64,000 nucleotides of DNA from Plotosus lineatus (Eukaryota > Chordata > Actinopteri > Siluriformes > Plotosidae), in the NCBI GenBank assembly GCA_024760905.1, contig CM045737.1, forward strand, positions 11,648,726 through 11,712,725, read 5' to 3'. The notes under the pieces are model-generated. The model did not search any database. It was not told where the DNA came from and saw only the letters and a program-made list of their open reading frames with translations. A program made the translations under genes and the position numbers. Each line of letters opens with the position of its first letter. Position 1 is the first letter of the stretch. This document shows positions 55,570 to 64,000 of the stretch, piece by piece.

Positions 55570-56091
55570 AGGGATCCCTCACTACTTCGTGCTTCAATTC
55601 CCTGATCCCTCACTTTCCACGGTTAATTGGGACAGAGATCCCCACGCTACCACCGAATTCCACGAAGTTGGATCATCTCCCCACCCCCTCTGACTGATGT
55701 ATACGTTTATGTATATGTGTATATAATATCAGTAAATACATATTCAATGCTATAAATGCTTATAATAACAATTAAACATTAAAAAATAATGAATAAAATG
55801 CAAATAAAATGTAAATACACACACATACAGATGCGCGTGCACGCACTCAGATGCGCACCTCACAACAATGTAACCAATTATGATGGGAGGTTTTGGGTTG
55901 TTTTTTGTTTTGTATTTGTTTAGGGGTTTTTTTGTTGCATAATTGGCCTTGTTTATGTCGCATTTTCCTTAACCTTTTCCCCTATTCTACTTTAATTTCC
56001 TTATGTTTTAATTCGATTCATTTAAAAAAAAAAAAAAAACACGATGCACTGAAGCTGCATGAATTGAAGCGCAAGGTAGTGAGAGAAATCT

Positions 56092-56095
<4 letters not shown>
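55570..56095 (+). mobile_element. R element with an extra inverted end at its left
   Basis: 55571-55599 is an R 3' end in inverted orientation ('gggatccctcactacttcgt'). A plus-strand R element follows from 55600 ('ctgatccctcactttccacgg') to about 56095 ('gcgcaaggtagtgagagaaa'). The poly-A at 56022-56039 corresponds to the A-run in other copies. Confidence 0.78.

Positions 56096-56099
<4 letters not shown>

Positions 56100-56158
<59 letters not shown>
56100..56158. repeat. (TA)n microsatellite
   Basis: About 29 units, between the R element and SINE-A'. Confidence 0.94.
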
Positions 56159-56161
<3 letters not shown>

Positions 56162-56448
56162 GGGGGTTCGAGTCCCACTCTCCAAAGGTTGTCACTGTCC
56201 CCCCCAGTGCGGCTAACTGGGTTATCAAAGGCGGGCCATGTCTCTCACTGTCTATGGTGAGAGGCATGTAAAAGAACCATTGCTGACTTTCGTAAAGAGT
56301 AGCTGCAAAGTCGTCAGCGTGTTTCTGTCCCTTGCTAAAAAGGGTTGTGACAGGAAGGGCGTAAAAACCTCTGCCAAATCAAATGTGCGAATCAGATGAT
56401 TCGCTGTGGCGACTCCCAAGTAAAAGGGAAAAAGCCGAAAGGAAGACA

Positions 56449-56452
<4 letters not shown>
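56159..56452 (+). mobile_element. SINE-A': SINE-A head/body with an RTE-derived tail
   Basis: Starts in the B box ('gggggttcgagtcccactc'), continues through the full SINE-A body to GTCGTCAGCGTGTTTCTGTC at about 56330, and then, instead of the L2-like tail, runs CCTTGCTAAAAAGGG / 'ttgtgacaggaagggcgtaa' / 'cctctgccaaatcaaatg' / 'gcgaatcagatgattcgctg' / 'tggcgactcccaag', ending 'agccgaaaggaagacagac'. The tail combines the leader and 3' end of the RTE LINE. The junction is identical to that at 45861. Confidence 0.85.

Positions 56453-56514
<62 letters not shown>
56453..56514. repeat. (TA)n microsatellite
   Basis: About 30 units, directly after the SINE-A' tail. Confidence 0.94.
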
Positions 56515-56517
<3 letters not shown>

Positions 56518-56519
56518 CA

Positions 56520-57522
56520 CAAAAAAAGTTAAGGATAATTGGCAATAAAAAACTGAAATTGAGGCCAATTCACAAAACCGAAAAAATATCTAGAAAATTT
56601 CCAAATATCCTCTACTTTTTTTTGTAGAGTATATAATATTATATATATATATATATATATGTGTGTAAGCGTGAACCAACACACGACTGTGTGGTTTCAC
56701 CCAGGTACCACAGCACTAGTCAAATGTTCTAATTTCCTCGTGCCGTCATGTTATTTATCACGAGGGTAAAGAAAGTATTTATGCAGCTAACAAAGACCAG
56801 AGGGATGTGTAGCAGTGTCAAATATCTTTTTGACAACACTGTGAAACTCATTTTTCCTCCAAATCTATTACTCATCTTGGTAAATCATAGTATTTGCCAT
56901 GATTCCCCTAGTTTGATGCATTTTTTGGTAATATCCCCTGCTGTCAGGTAAAGCAAAACATTTCTCATTCTGCTATTCCAGAGCTCACTCCATCTCCTGT
57001 TAGCATACCTGTGGAATCAATTTTAGCACGTGTGACTCATTTGATGGGAACACCTAACAAGACAAATAGTCCAATTCTAGCTACTGCAAGTTGTGTGCAG
57101 CAGCGAAGCAATTCATATTGTAATTTTCAATATGCTATGCAAGTTGGAGAAATTGATGCCATTAAGAGGCGCAGTTGTCTGTAGCAGACTGATGCGAAAG
57201 AGGGTGAGAATGGATTTCTTCTTTCTCTTTTCTGGTGGCTGATCACACCCACCTTTCCTGTTTGATTTATTGGTGCACACTGGTACATTTTTATTTGAAT
57301 GAATAATACTATCGCATTAACAACACATCTTTCCAAATCCGCCTTATGTCACTGCTGTACAATTTCCAGTCTCCTGTGAACTCTTTTCACAAAATCTTTA
57401 CAGTTGCCCATTCGACCCCAAGACTATAAATAAGATTTGGCATTGATGCTGGACAAGGAGATCTGAGACACTCAGTGGTCCAGTTCATCCTGCAAGTGTT
57501 CAGTGGGGGTTTGGTTTCAATA
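56520..57522. other. No recognised feature
   Basis: Unclassified sequence with a (TA)n at 56640-56660. Frames below 75 codons only. Confidence 0.4.
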
Positions 57523-57568
57523 TACAGTAATCCCTCTTATTTTGCGGTTAATGGGGACCAGCACCCCC

Positions 57569-57614
<46 letters not shown>

Positions 57615-58269
57615 TGTATAACAAACCTTATAAATAACAAATTCATGGCCACGTTGAGAAGGAGAATCACTGGCGGCACTGGTGCTTGGTTGGGGCTCGT
57701 CAGCTCCTCCAGAGCCTTTGCTTCAGTACGTATCATGTTCATGTCCAAACTCACATGCATTTAACTCTCTTTCTCGCCTCATAAACTGCATGTGCTGGTA
57801 AAGGGCGTGGTTGTTACCCACAGGCGAAATCCAGAGAACGCACCTGAATTCACTCAGCCATCAGTGTGCTATAAAAAGCTCCGTGGTTGACCAGTTTCTG
57901 TGTTGATACTCTCCCAGTGATTTTGTTTTTTGTTTTCCATCACCACTACGGTGTATAGGATTTTTCCCGCACCCCAGTGCTTCCCCTGAGCTCAATAAAA
58001 GTCATTGTTTCATGAGGGAGGAAAGGAGTGTTGGATGCTGGGAAATATAATCTCGACGAATCAGCTTGCTGGATTCACAGCCAATCAGAGAACACTTAAG
58101 TCAAGCAGGAAAACAGAGCATGCTGGGTCACATAGTTGAATGCACATGTCGTGCTGTACTGCTCATGAATTTTGAATAATCTTACATTTTTTAATTTCCT
58201 GATGGAAATTCAAATGCGATATTGCGGGGACGCGAAGTAGGAAATGCCAAGTGGCGGAGGGTTACTGTA
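57523..58269. mobile_element. TIR-bounded non-autonomous DNA element, about 0.75 kb
   Basis: Left end TACAGTAATCCCTCTTATTT, right end GGAGGGTTACTGTA in inverted orientation. 'ttttgcggttaatggggacc' near the left end resembles the R family's second block, so the two families may share ancestry. (TA)n at 57575-57613 lies inside. Confidence 0.65.
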
Positions 58270-58440
58270 CTGTATTAACATTGTACGCAAATTTATTTCC
58301 TCTGCATTTAACCAATCTAAAGTGAGAACACAAATACACTCGGAGCACTGGGCTGCCAGATAAACACACACAGACATTGGAGGTTGAGGAGCCTTGCTCA
58401 AGGGTGCTTCTGCCATTTATATGGCGGAAGGTCAAGGTCA
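58270..58440. repeat. Possible dispersed repeat
   Basis: 'gtgagaacacaaatacactc', 'cggagcactgggctgccag' and 'gaggagccttgctcaaggg' resemble a common fish interspersed repeat. Boundaries and family are uncertain. Confidence 0.4.
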
Positions 58441-58837
58441 AGACTCTGCTAAGGCCACTAATAGAAGTTCTATTTCAACCTTGGTAATTCTTGCTTTCAT
58501 CGACCTTACGTTGTGCACAGAGGTCCTGTAATGCCGACACAGGTTTTGCTGGGAACTTTAAGTTCCAATAATGAAAAATCCTAATGTGACGATACACAAA
58601 GGCATCCTAAACAACTTTATGCTTCTACTTGTGCGGCAATAATTTAGTTTAAGACCTACCTATGGGTTGGAAGGATAGGTATCCAATACTTTTTATTTCT
58701 GTCCGAAACAAAGCTTTAATGGAAGTATTGTAATCATGGCATATTGCATAAAATCCTGACCACACCCATGCATGGAATTCCACCAAACATGCTGGAGACA
58801 CCACCCTACTTGAGTGATGGAGACGATGTGATTTTGG

Positions 58838-59163
58838 AATGTCCATGGATAGGATCAGAAATGAGTATATCAGAGGGAGAGCCCACGTAAGATGTTTTGG
58901 AGACAAAGTCAGAGAGGCTAGATTGAGATGGTTTGGACATGTGCAGAGGAGGGATAGTGAGTATATTGGCAGTAGGATGCTGAGGTTGGAACTACCAGGC
59001 AGAAGGCCTCGAGGAAGACCAAAGAAGAGATTTATGGATGTGGTGAAGGAAGACATGAAGGTTGTTGGAGTCAGAAAAGAAGATGCGGAGGACAGGGTGA
59101 GGTGGAGGCAGATGATTTGCTGTGGCGACCCCTGAAGGGAGCAGCCGAAAGTAAAAGAAGAAG
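58838..59163 (+). pseudogene. RTE LINE 3' fragment, open to its natural stop
   Basis: From 58839: MDRIRNEYIRGRAHVRCFGD, 'KVREARLRWFGHVQRRDSEY', RMLRLELPGRRPRGRPKKRF and WRQMICCGDP with stop, then 'agggagcagccgaaagtaaa' and (GAA)-like end. It covers the last ~97 residues without any frame break, but is 5' truncated before the RT core. Confidence 0.9.
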
Positions 59164-59277
59164 GGCTAAACTAATAGGAAACCATTTATGGACTTTTTTT
59201 ATGGGACAGGGATAGACTGACATTTAAAAGTCAAACCCCAGCCATCTAAAACAACAACAACAAAACCTTCAAATGTG

Positions 59278-59303
59278 TGTGTGTGTTTTTTTTTTTTTTT
59301 TTT
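59278..59303. repeat. Poly-T
   Basis: (GT)n leads into about 21 T. Confidence 0.85.
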
Positions 59304-59321
59304 AATAAAACATATACAATA

Positions 59322-59668
59322 AGAGGCCAGTGGTGGTCTGGTGGAAATGGTGCTCGATCACTGATCTGAAGGTTGGTGGTTGGAGTCCCACTCTCCACGG
59401 GTTGTCACTGTCCCCCATTCCAGTGCAGCAAACTGGGTTATCAAAGGCCAGCCATGTCTCTCACTGTCTATGGTGAGAGGTTCATGTAAAAGAACCATTG
59501 CTGACTTTCGTAAAGAGTAGCTGCATAGCCGTTAGCGTGTTTCTGTCCTGCGATAGCCTGGCATGCCTAGGGTGTATTCTGCCCTCATCTGGAGTTGGCT
59601 GGAATGGGTACCAGCCTCCCCGCAAGCCTAATTAGGATTAAGATATTACAGAAAATAAATGAATGAAT
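59322..59668 (+). mobile_element. SINE-A copy, full length
   Basis: A-box region 'tggtctggtggaaatgg', B-box region GGTTGGAGTCCCAC (mutated), body, L2-like tail, (TGAA)n. Confidence 0.9.
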
Positions 59669-60047
59669 CATACACTAACCGCATGGGCAATTCAATCCAG
59701 TCCCGGTACTCAAACCCCATGTGGCCTGTTTTTGACATTGTTGGTTGGGCAACATGTTTTCCTTGCATGCCATTCATTATTTTTGTCCATGATGATCATC
59801 TTTTTCAGATGAATGGAAATAAATAGAAATAACAATAGAGACAAAAGGCAAAGTGAAGATTGGAGTGAGGAATTAAAACTTGACAAACAGCAAATCATTT
59901 CTCATTCTGCTGAGTGATAAAAGACTTGGATTCACATTTGCTGATCACCTTAAATCAGAATCATTACATTTAGACCATGGATAGTGTCTGTACAGAGTCT
60001 AACACCGCTAGCTTTCTGGTCTACACTAACCGCGCTCATGTGACATG
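59669..60047. other. No recognised feature
   Basis: Unclassified. Confidence 0.35.
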
Positions 60048-60177
60048 TTCATTCATTCATTTTCTTGAACCGCTTAATCCTAATTTAAGGCAACCATCTC
60101 AGCCGACTCCAGGCCTGGGCAGAGTACACTCTGGACAGCTCACCAGGCCATCACAGGGTAGAAACACGCTGACGGCA
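60048..60177 (-). mobile_element. SINE-A tail fragment
   Basis: (ATTC)n then complement of the L2-like tail and 'gtagaaacacgctgacggc'. Body and head are absent. Confidence 0.82.
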
Positions 60178-60870
60178 AATCCACGAGAACTCAAAAGTAA
60201 CTTATTGAAGCTGTTGTCTGACACAGTAGAGGTGAATAGATTCATGGCAGATATATTTAATTAATTGAAAGCAAAGAGTCTGGACTCAGCACTGTTGTAT
60301 TTACAGTATTAGAGATCACTCTCACTCTCTTTTTCTCATAGGACATCCAAGGATATCTTCAATGTTTTCTATTTAATGAAAACTGTGGCAGTCGATCTGT
60401 CTTGTGCTGTACCTCAGATTAATCTTACCTTATTTGACAGGCTAATATGACAGTGACAATAACTGCATGTAGCAGTAGCTACATGGAAGTCAGTCTGAAT
60501 AATAGTCTGTGGAAAATATTTCATATAAAACAAGCTGGATATGTAAATTCTTTCGGCTGGTTTCTAAGTGTATGGTGTTTGTCAAAACTGTACCATAATA
60601 TTCTGCTACAGAGGAATGACAGAATAAAGTGAACCCCTACCAGCTATCACATTATTACCAGCCAGCATGCCCAGTTTTACATGCTTGTGCTGCAGTACCG
60701 TTTTAGTGGTATCAGACCACACATACAAGCCTTTGCTCCTCCCACACAACGAGTCTTGGGAAGCCATGACACTCTGGATACTTCAATCATTGTGCTTACT
60801 GAGACAAGTAGTTGCATGGCACTACATTTCAGATACACCAATAAGACCATTTTTTGGCATCATAGCACAA
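60178..60870. other. No recognised feature
   Basis: Several 60-76-codon frames overlap here (60447-60911), with no domain resemblance. Confidence 0.4.
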
Positions 60871-61184
60871 TAAAGGTAAAGTCAGTTGGGCTTTTTACAC
60901 CCGAGCCATAGTGGCTCATCAGGGCGGTGCTTATCCCCGGTTTCCATAGCGTGAAGCGACCAGGAGTTCAACACCTCCTGGATGGGACGCTAGTCCATCG
61001 CAAGTTACCTTCCCAGTATATTTTTACTGGTACCCATTTATACTGCTGGGTGAACAGAGGCACACTTGTGGTTGAGATCCTGCCCAGGGGTCTTAGTACA
61101 GTGGGAGGTCTAACTGGGTTTAGAACACAAAACCTCCTGATCATGAGCGCAGCACCCTAACCACTACGTCAGCGGCCCCACAAC
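60871..61184 (-). mobile_element. SINE-C copy, full length
   Basis: Minus-strand head: 'tgacgtagtggttagggtgc' (A box), 'gcgctcatgatcaggagg' (anticodon-loop-like, CAT), and B-box-like TTGTGTTCTAAACCC. The body has 'cctgggcaggatctcaacc', GTACCAGTAAAAATATACTG and 'gatggactagcgtcccatcc', and ends 'aaaagcccaactgactttac'. A second copy is at 62589-62904. Confidence 0.82.
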
Positions 61185-61272
61185 AGTGCTTGCAGAAGTG
61201 ACTGCTTGTTTTTCCTGGATCAAATGCATTAACTATGAAAATGGAATGTCCATTTACACTTATACATGCAAT

Positions 61273-61619
61273 TCTGGGCAATGGTGGTGTAGAGGTATAG
61301 GGCGCTGGATCGCTGATCCTAAGGTTGGGGGTTTGAGTTCTACTCTCCACAGGGTTGTTCCTGTCCCCTCCCAGTGCAGCTAACTTGGTTATCAAATGCC
61401 AGCCATGTCTCTCATTGTCTATGGTGTGAGGTTGATGTAAAAGAACCATTGCTGACTTTCAACAAGAGGAGCTGCATAGCCGTCAGCGTGTTTCCACCCA
61501 GCGGTGGCCTGGCAAACTGTCCAGGATATACTCTGCCCTCACCCAGAGTTGGCTGGGATGGGTGCCAGCCTCCCCGCGACCTTAATTAGGATTAAGTGGT
61601 TACAGAAAATGAAAATGGA
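61273..61619 (+). mobile_element. SINE-A copy, full length
   Basis: A-box region 'tggtgtagaggtatagg', B-box region 'gggggtttgagttctac' (mutated), body, L2-like tail, short ATGAAAATGG end. Confidence 0.9.
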
Positions 61620-61921
61620 TGAAATACATGCGATTCCTTATCACATGACATTATAATAAGACAGTCAACAATTTCAGACAGAATGGAGGTTATTGAGAAG
61701 TCTGAGAGATGGGGACAATTCGTCCACATCCACCGGGCCTGGACTTTTTATAGTTTATATTTTTGTATTTTAACTGTGAGCGATACAGGTCAGGTGAGCC
61801 TCAGGCGTCAAGTCAAGATAATTGCGATGACACTAATGCTATGTTTTGAGCGTACTCGTTCAGAGCCTGGTCTGGTGCACATCACATGGAAAGATGATGA
61901 ACAGCAAACTGAATGATTTAT

Positions 61922-62277
61922 CTGGGCAGTGGTGGCCTGGTGGTAAAGGTGCTGGATCACTGATCTTAAGGTTGGGGGTTCAAGCCCCACTCTCAACAGG
62001 TTGTTATTGCCCCCCCCCCCCACCAGTGCAGCTAACTGGGTTATCAAATGCCGGCCATGTCTCTCTCTGTCTATGGTGTGAGGTTGATGTAAAAGAACCA
62101 TTGCTGACTTTCAACAAGAGGAGCTGCAAAGCCGTCAGCGTGTTTCTGCCCTGCGATGGCCTGGTGAGCTGTCCAGGGTGTATTCTGCATTCGCCTGGAG
62201 TCGGCTGGGATTGGTGCCAGCCTCCCTGGAACCCTAATTGGGATTAAGTGTTTACAAAAATGAATGAATCAATGAAT
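61922..62277 (+). mobile_element. SINE-A copy, full length
   Basis: A-box TGGCCTGGTGGTAAAGG (61930), B box GGGGGTTCAAGCCCC (61974-61988), C11 spacer, body, L2-like tail and (TGAA)n. Shares 'gtgaggttgatgtaaaag' and 'tttcaacaagaggagctgc' with 61273-61619, so these two copies form a subfamily. Confidence 0.92.
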
Positions 62278-62354
62278 TGTTTATCCATTACAGAGGCAGG
62301 TCAAGTGAGCTCTGCAAAGTCGAAGCTAATACCGCTGTGCGGCTAACAGCATAT

Positions 62355-63020
62355 TTTGTCTTCTCATTCGTTCATTCAACTGCCGAACCGATTAATCCGA
62401 TTAGGATCACATAGGGGCTGGAGTCTATCTCAGCCAACTCTGAGGCAAATGTTAGGTACACCCTGGACAGCTCACTCGTCCATTGCATTGCCAATGAACA
62501 CAACACCATTCACACTTACACTAATTTGGAATAACAAATTAACATAATCTAAATGTTTTTGGGTTGTGGAAGAAAACTCGAGTAGATTTACATAACGGTA
62601 AAGTCTGTTGGGCTTTTTACACCCGAGCCATACTGGTTCATCAGGCCGGTGCTTATTCCTGGTTTCCATAGTGTGAAGTGACCAGGAGTTCAACTCTTCC
62701 TGGATGGGACACTAGTCCATCGCAGGTTACCTTCCCAGTATATTTTTACTGGTACCCATTTACACTGCTGGGTGAATAGAGACACACTTGTGGTTAAGAC
62801 CCTGCCCAGGGGTCTTATCACAGTGGGGGGGTTAACTGACATTTGAACACACAACCTCCTGATCATGAGCACAGCACCCTAACCACTACACCACTGGCCG
62901 CACGAGTACATTTAGATCATGCAAAATTTCAAATGGAAATGCCCTTGCTGAGCATGGGACTCAAACCCAGAACCTTCTTGCTGTGAGATGGATGTGCTAT
63001 GCACTACTCCACATGCCGCC
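62355..63020 (-). mobile_element. SINE-B copy split by SINE-C
   Basis: 62355-62588 is the L2-like tail and body complement ('gtctatctcagccaactctg'; 'tttttgggttgtggaagaaa'). 62905-63020 is the remaining body and tRNA-like head ('agaaccttcttgctgtgag'). The two halves are in order and orientation. Confidence 0.8.
62589..62904 (-). mobile_element. SINE-C copy inserted in SINE-B, with target duplication
   Basis: Same layout as 60871-61184. Head complement at 62850-62900 ('ctgatcatgagcacagcacc'), tail at 62590-62620 ('gtaaagtctgttgggctttt'). Flanks CGAGTAGATTTA (about 62578-62589) and CGAGTACATTTA (about 62903-62914) are near-identical 12-mers, indicating the target-site duplication. Confidence 0.85.
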
Positions 63021-63307
63021 AGCCTTCTGAGAAACTGAATAGGTCCTTCATTTAAATTCAAGCATTCATCTTAACACTCCGAATAGTGTTTTCCGGTCCT
63101 GATATTGCAGACCAATCAGAACACACTATTCCCATCTAAATTAAAAAACTAATTAAGGTTATTTCTTTTGCCTGTCATTGGTCAAGATACCATTGCCCTC
63201 CAGTGGTATATTTGTTTCTAACTTTGACGAAAAGTCTCTTTCAGGACTTCCCACGCACAGGACATGAACAATTACTGAGTGGTTAGTACATGTTATGCAC
63301 TTAAAGA
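63021..63307. other. No recognised feature
   Basis: Unclassified AT-rich sequence. Confidence 0.35.
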
Positions 63308-63542
63308 ATGCAGCCGGACCCAAGCTCGGATAAATGCAGAGGGTTGTGTCAGGAAGGGCATCCGACATAAAACATTTGCCAACATCAGGCGATTCATCAA
63401 TAAGAATCTCATACCGGATCGGTCGAGGCCCAGGTTAACAACGACTGCCATGAGTGCTGTTAACCAACAGGGTGCTGGTGGAAACTGGGCTACTGTTGGT
63501 TGAAGAAGGAGAGGTGGGAGGCGAGTCCGTAGGCGGAGAACC
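63308..63542 (+). mobile_element. RTE LINE 5' fragment
   Basis: 'acccaagctcggataaatgc', 'gagggttgtgtcaggaaggg', CCGGATCGGTCGAGGCCCAG and 'agaaggagaggtgggaggcg' match the 5' leader of the 13.5-16.6-kb element (16335-16570, complement). It stops before the endonuclease motif. A LINE fragment that keeps only the 5' end is unusual and points to a deletion or template switch. Confidence 0.88.
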
Positions 63543-64000
63543 TTAAAGAACTTCTGCAAGTTTGAAAACGTGGAATTAATTTATTTATTTATTTGTTAAG
63601 GGAGTGCATTGCCCTCCAGTGACCGGAGGGCATGTGATTTCTGCTGAGAATGTCCTCGAAGGTCTAATGAAGCTATTGTATTGGCCTGTTGTGGTCCAAC
63701 ACATTTTACCACATTATATTCCATGGGTTTGAAATATATTGTCTTTCTCAATAAGGACGACTCATTTAAGTATCCATCACTTGATTACTCAATTAACTCC
63801 ATTCATACCATTCAGCCGTCCCTAATTCCGTTGGTTGCTAGAGATGTTGACAGGTTTTGGCTATCATCCTGAAACCGACTCTCAGGACTCCTACAGGCTC
63901 GTGTAGAGGAGAACAGAATGATGGACAGGTCTGTTGCCTCAGCACAGCGATATTACTGCTAGCCCACACCTCCAATGGAGAGCTGAGTCTTAATTAAAAG
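63543..64000. other. No recognised feature
   Basis: Unclassified; a small (TTTA)n at 63579-63595. Confidence 0.35.

Noticed and set aside
61922..61995. tRNA gene
   Set aside because: A- and B-box-like sequences are present here and in the other SINE heads, but the cloverleaf is incomplete and each is fused to a SINE body.

Overview
The window is eukaryotic, almost certainly teleost, repeat-rich DNA. It shows dozens of long dinucleotide and trinucleotide microsatellites, several tRNA-derived SINE families, a Rex3-type LINE, a Rex1/L2-type LINE, an RTE-clade LINE, Tc1-, pogo- and hAT-type DNA transposon debris, and no bacterial gene organisation. I recognise no host protein-coding exon, tRNA or rRNA gene. 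Every long open frame I can name belongs to a retrotransposon, or is a translated microsatellite or an antisense shadow.

Layout. 0-8 kb: a 3' fragment of Rex3, a TIR element (1861-2898), SINE copies and a pogo-like transposon remnant (5.6-6.7 kb). 8-13 kb: microsatellites and SINEs, including a 20-bp minisatellite that grew inside a SINE (9.66-10.32 kb). 13-18.6 kb: a tightly packed SINE / near-intact RTE LINE / pogo MITE / SINE / hAT-like series. 19.6-25 kb: SINEs and a 1.4-kb TIR element. 25.35-28.8 kb: a nearly full-length but decayed Rex1/L2-type LINE. 29-31.6 kb: a SINE, two hammerhead-bearing elements, and a TIR element (R family) with one of them nested inside. 33.5-38.6 kb: an R element split by a 4.1-kb LINE whose protein ends in a zinc finger. 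39-49 kb: MITEs, SINEs, fragments of another LINE and a perfect 36-bp-arm palindrome. 49.2-53.7 kb: a nest of RTE fragment, R element, full-length SINE, hammerhead element and Rex3 pseudogene. 54-64 kb: a Tc1 remnant, more R, SINE and RTE pieces, two SINE-C copies, and the 5' end of another RTE copy.

Repeat nomenclature used here is local. SINE-A has a tRNA-like head, a conserved body containing GTAAAAGAACCATTGCTGAC, an L2-like 3' tail and (TGAA)n. SINE-A' has the same body with an RTE-derived tail. SINE-B has a tRNA-like head with the CACAGCAAGAAGGTCCTGGG block. SINE-C has a tRNA-Met-like head. R is a TIR element with the 17-bp end TACAGGGATCCCTCACT. H is a short element carrying hammerhead ribozymes in inverted-repeat arms.

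The most interesting content is the H family. At least two of its arms (29927-29981 on + and 50597-50651 on -) fold into complete type I hammerhead self-cleaving ribozymes. Such motifs are known from Penelope-like elements and retrozymes, and here they lie in small elements of 240-325 bp. Second is SINE-A', in which one SINE body appears with two different LINE-derived tails. The LINEs plausibly supplied the retrotransposition machinery for the SINEs that carry their 3' ends, and most copies are decayed.
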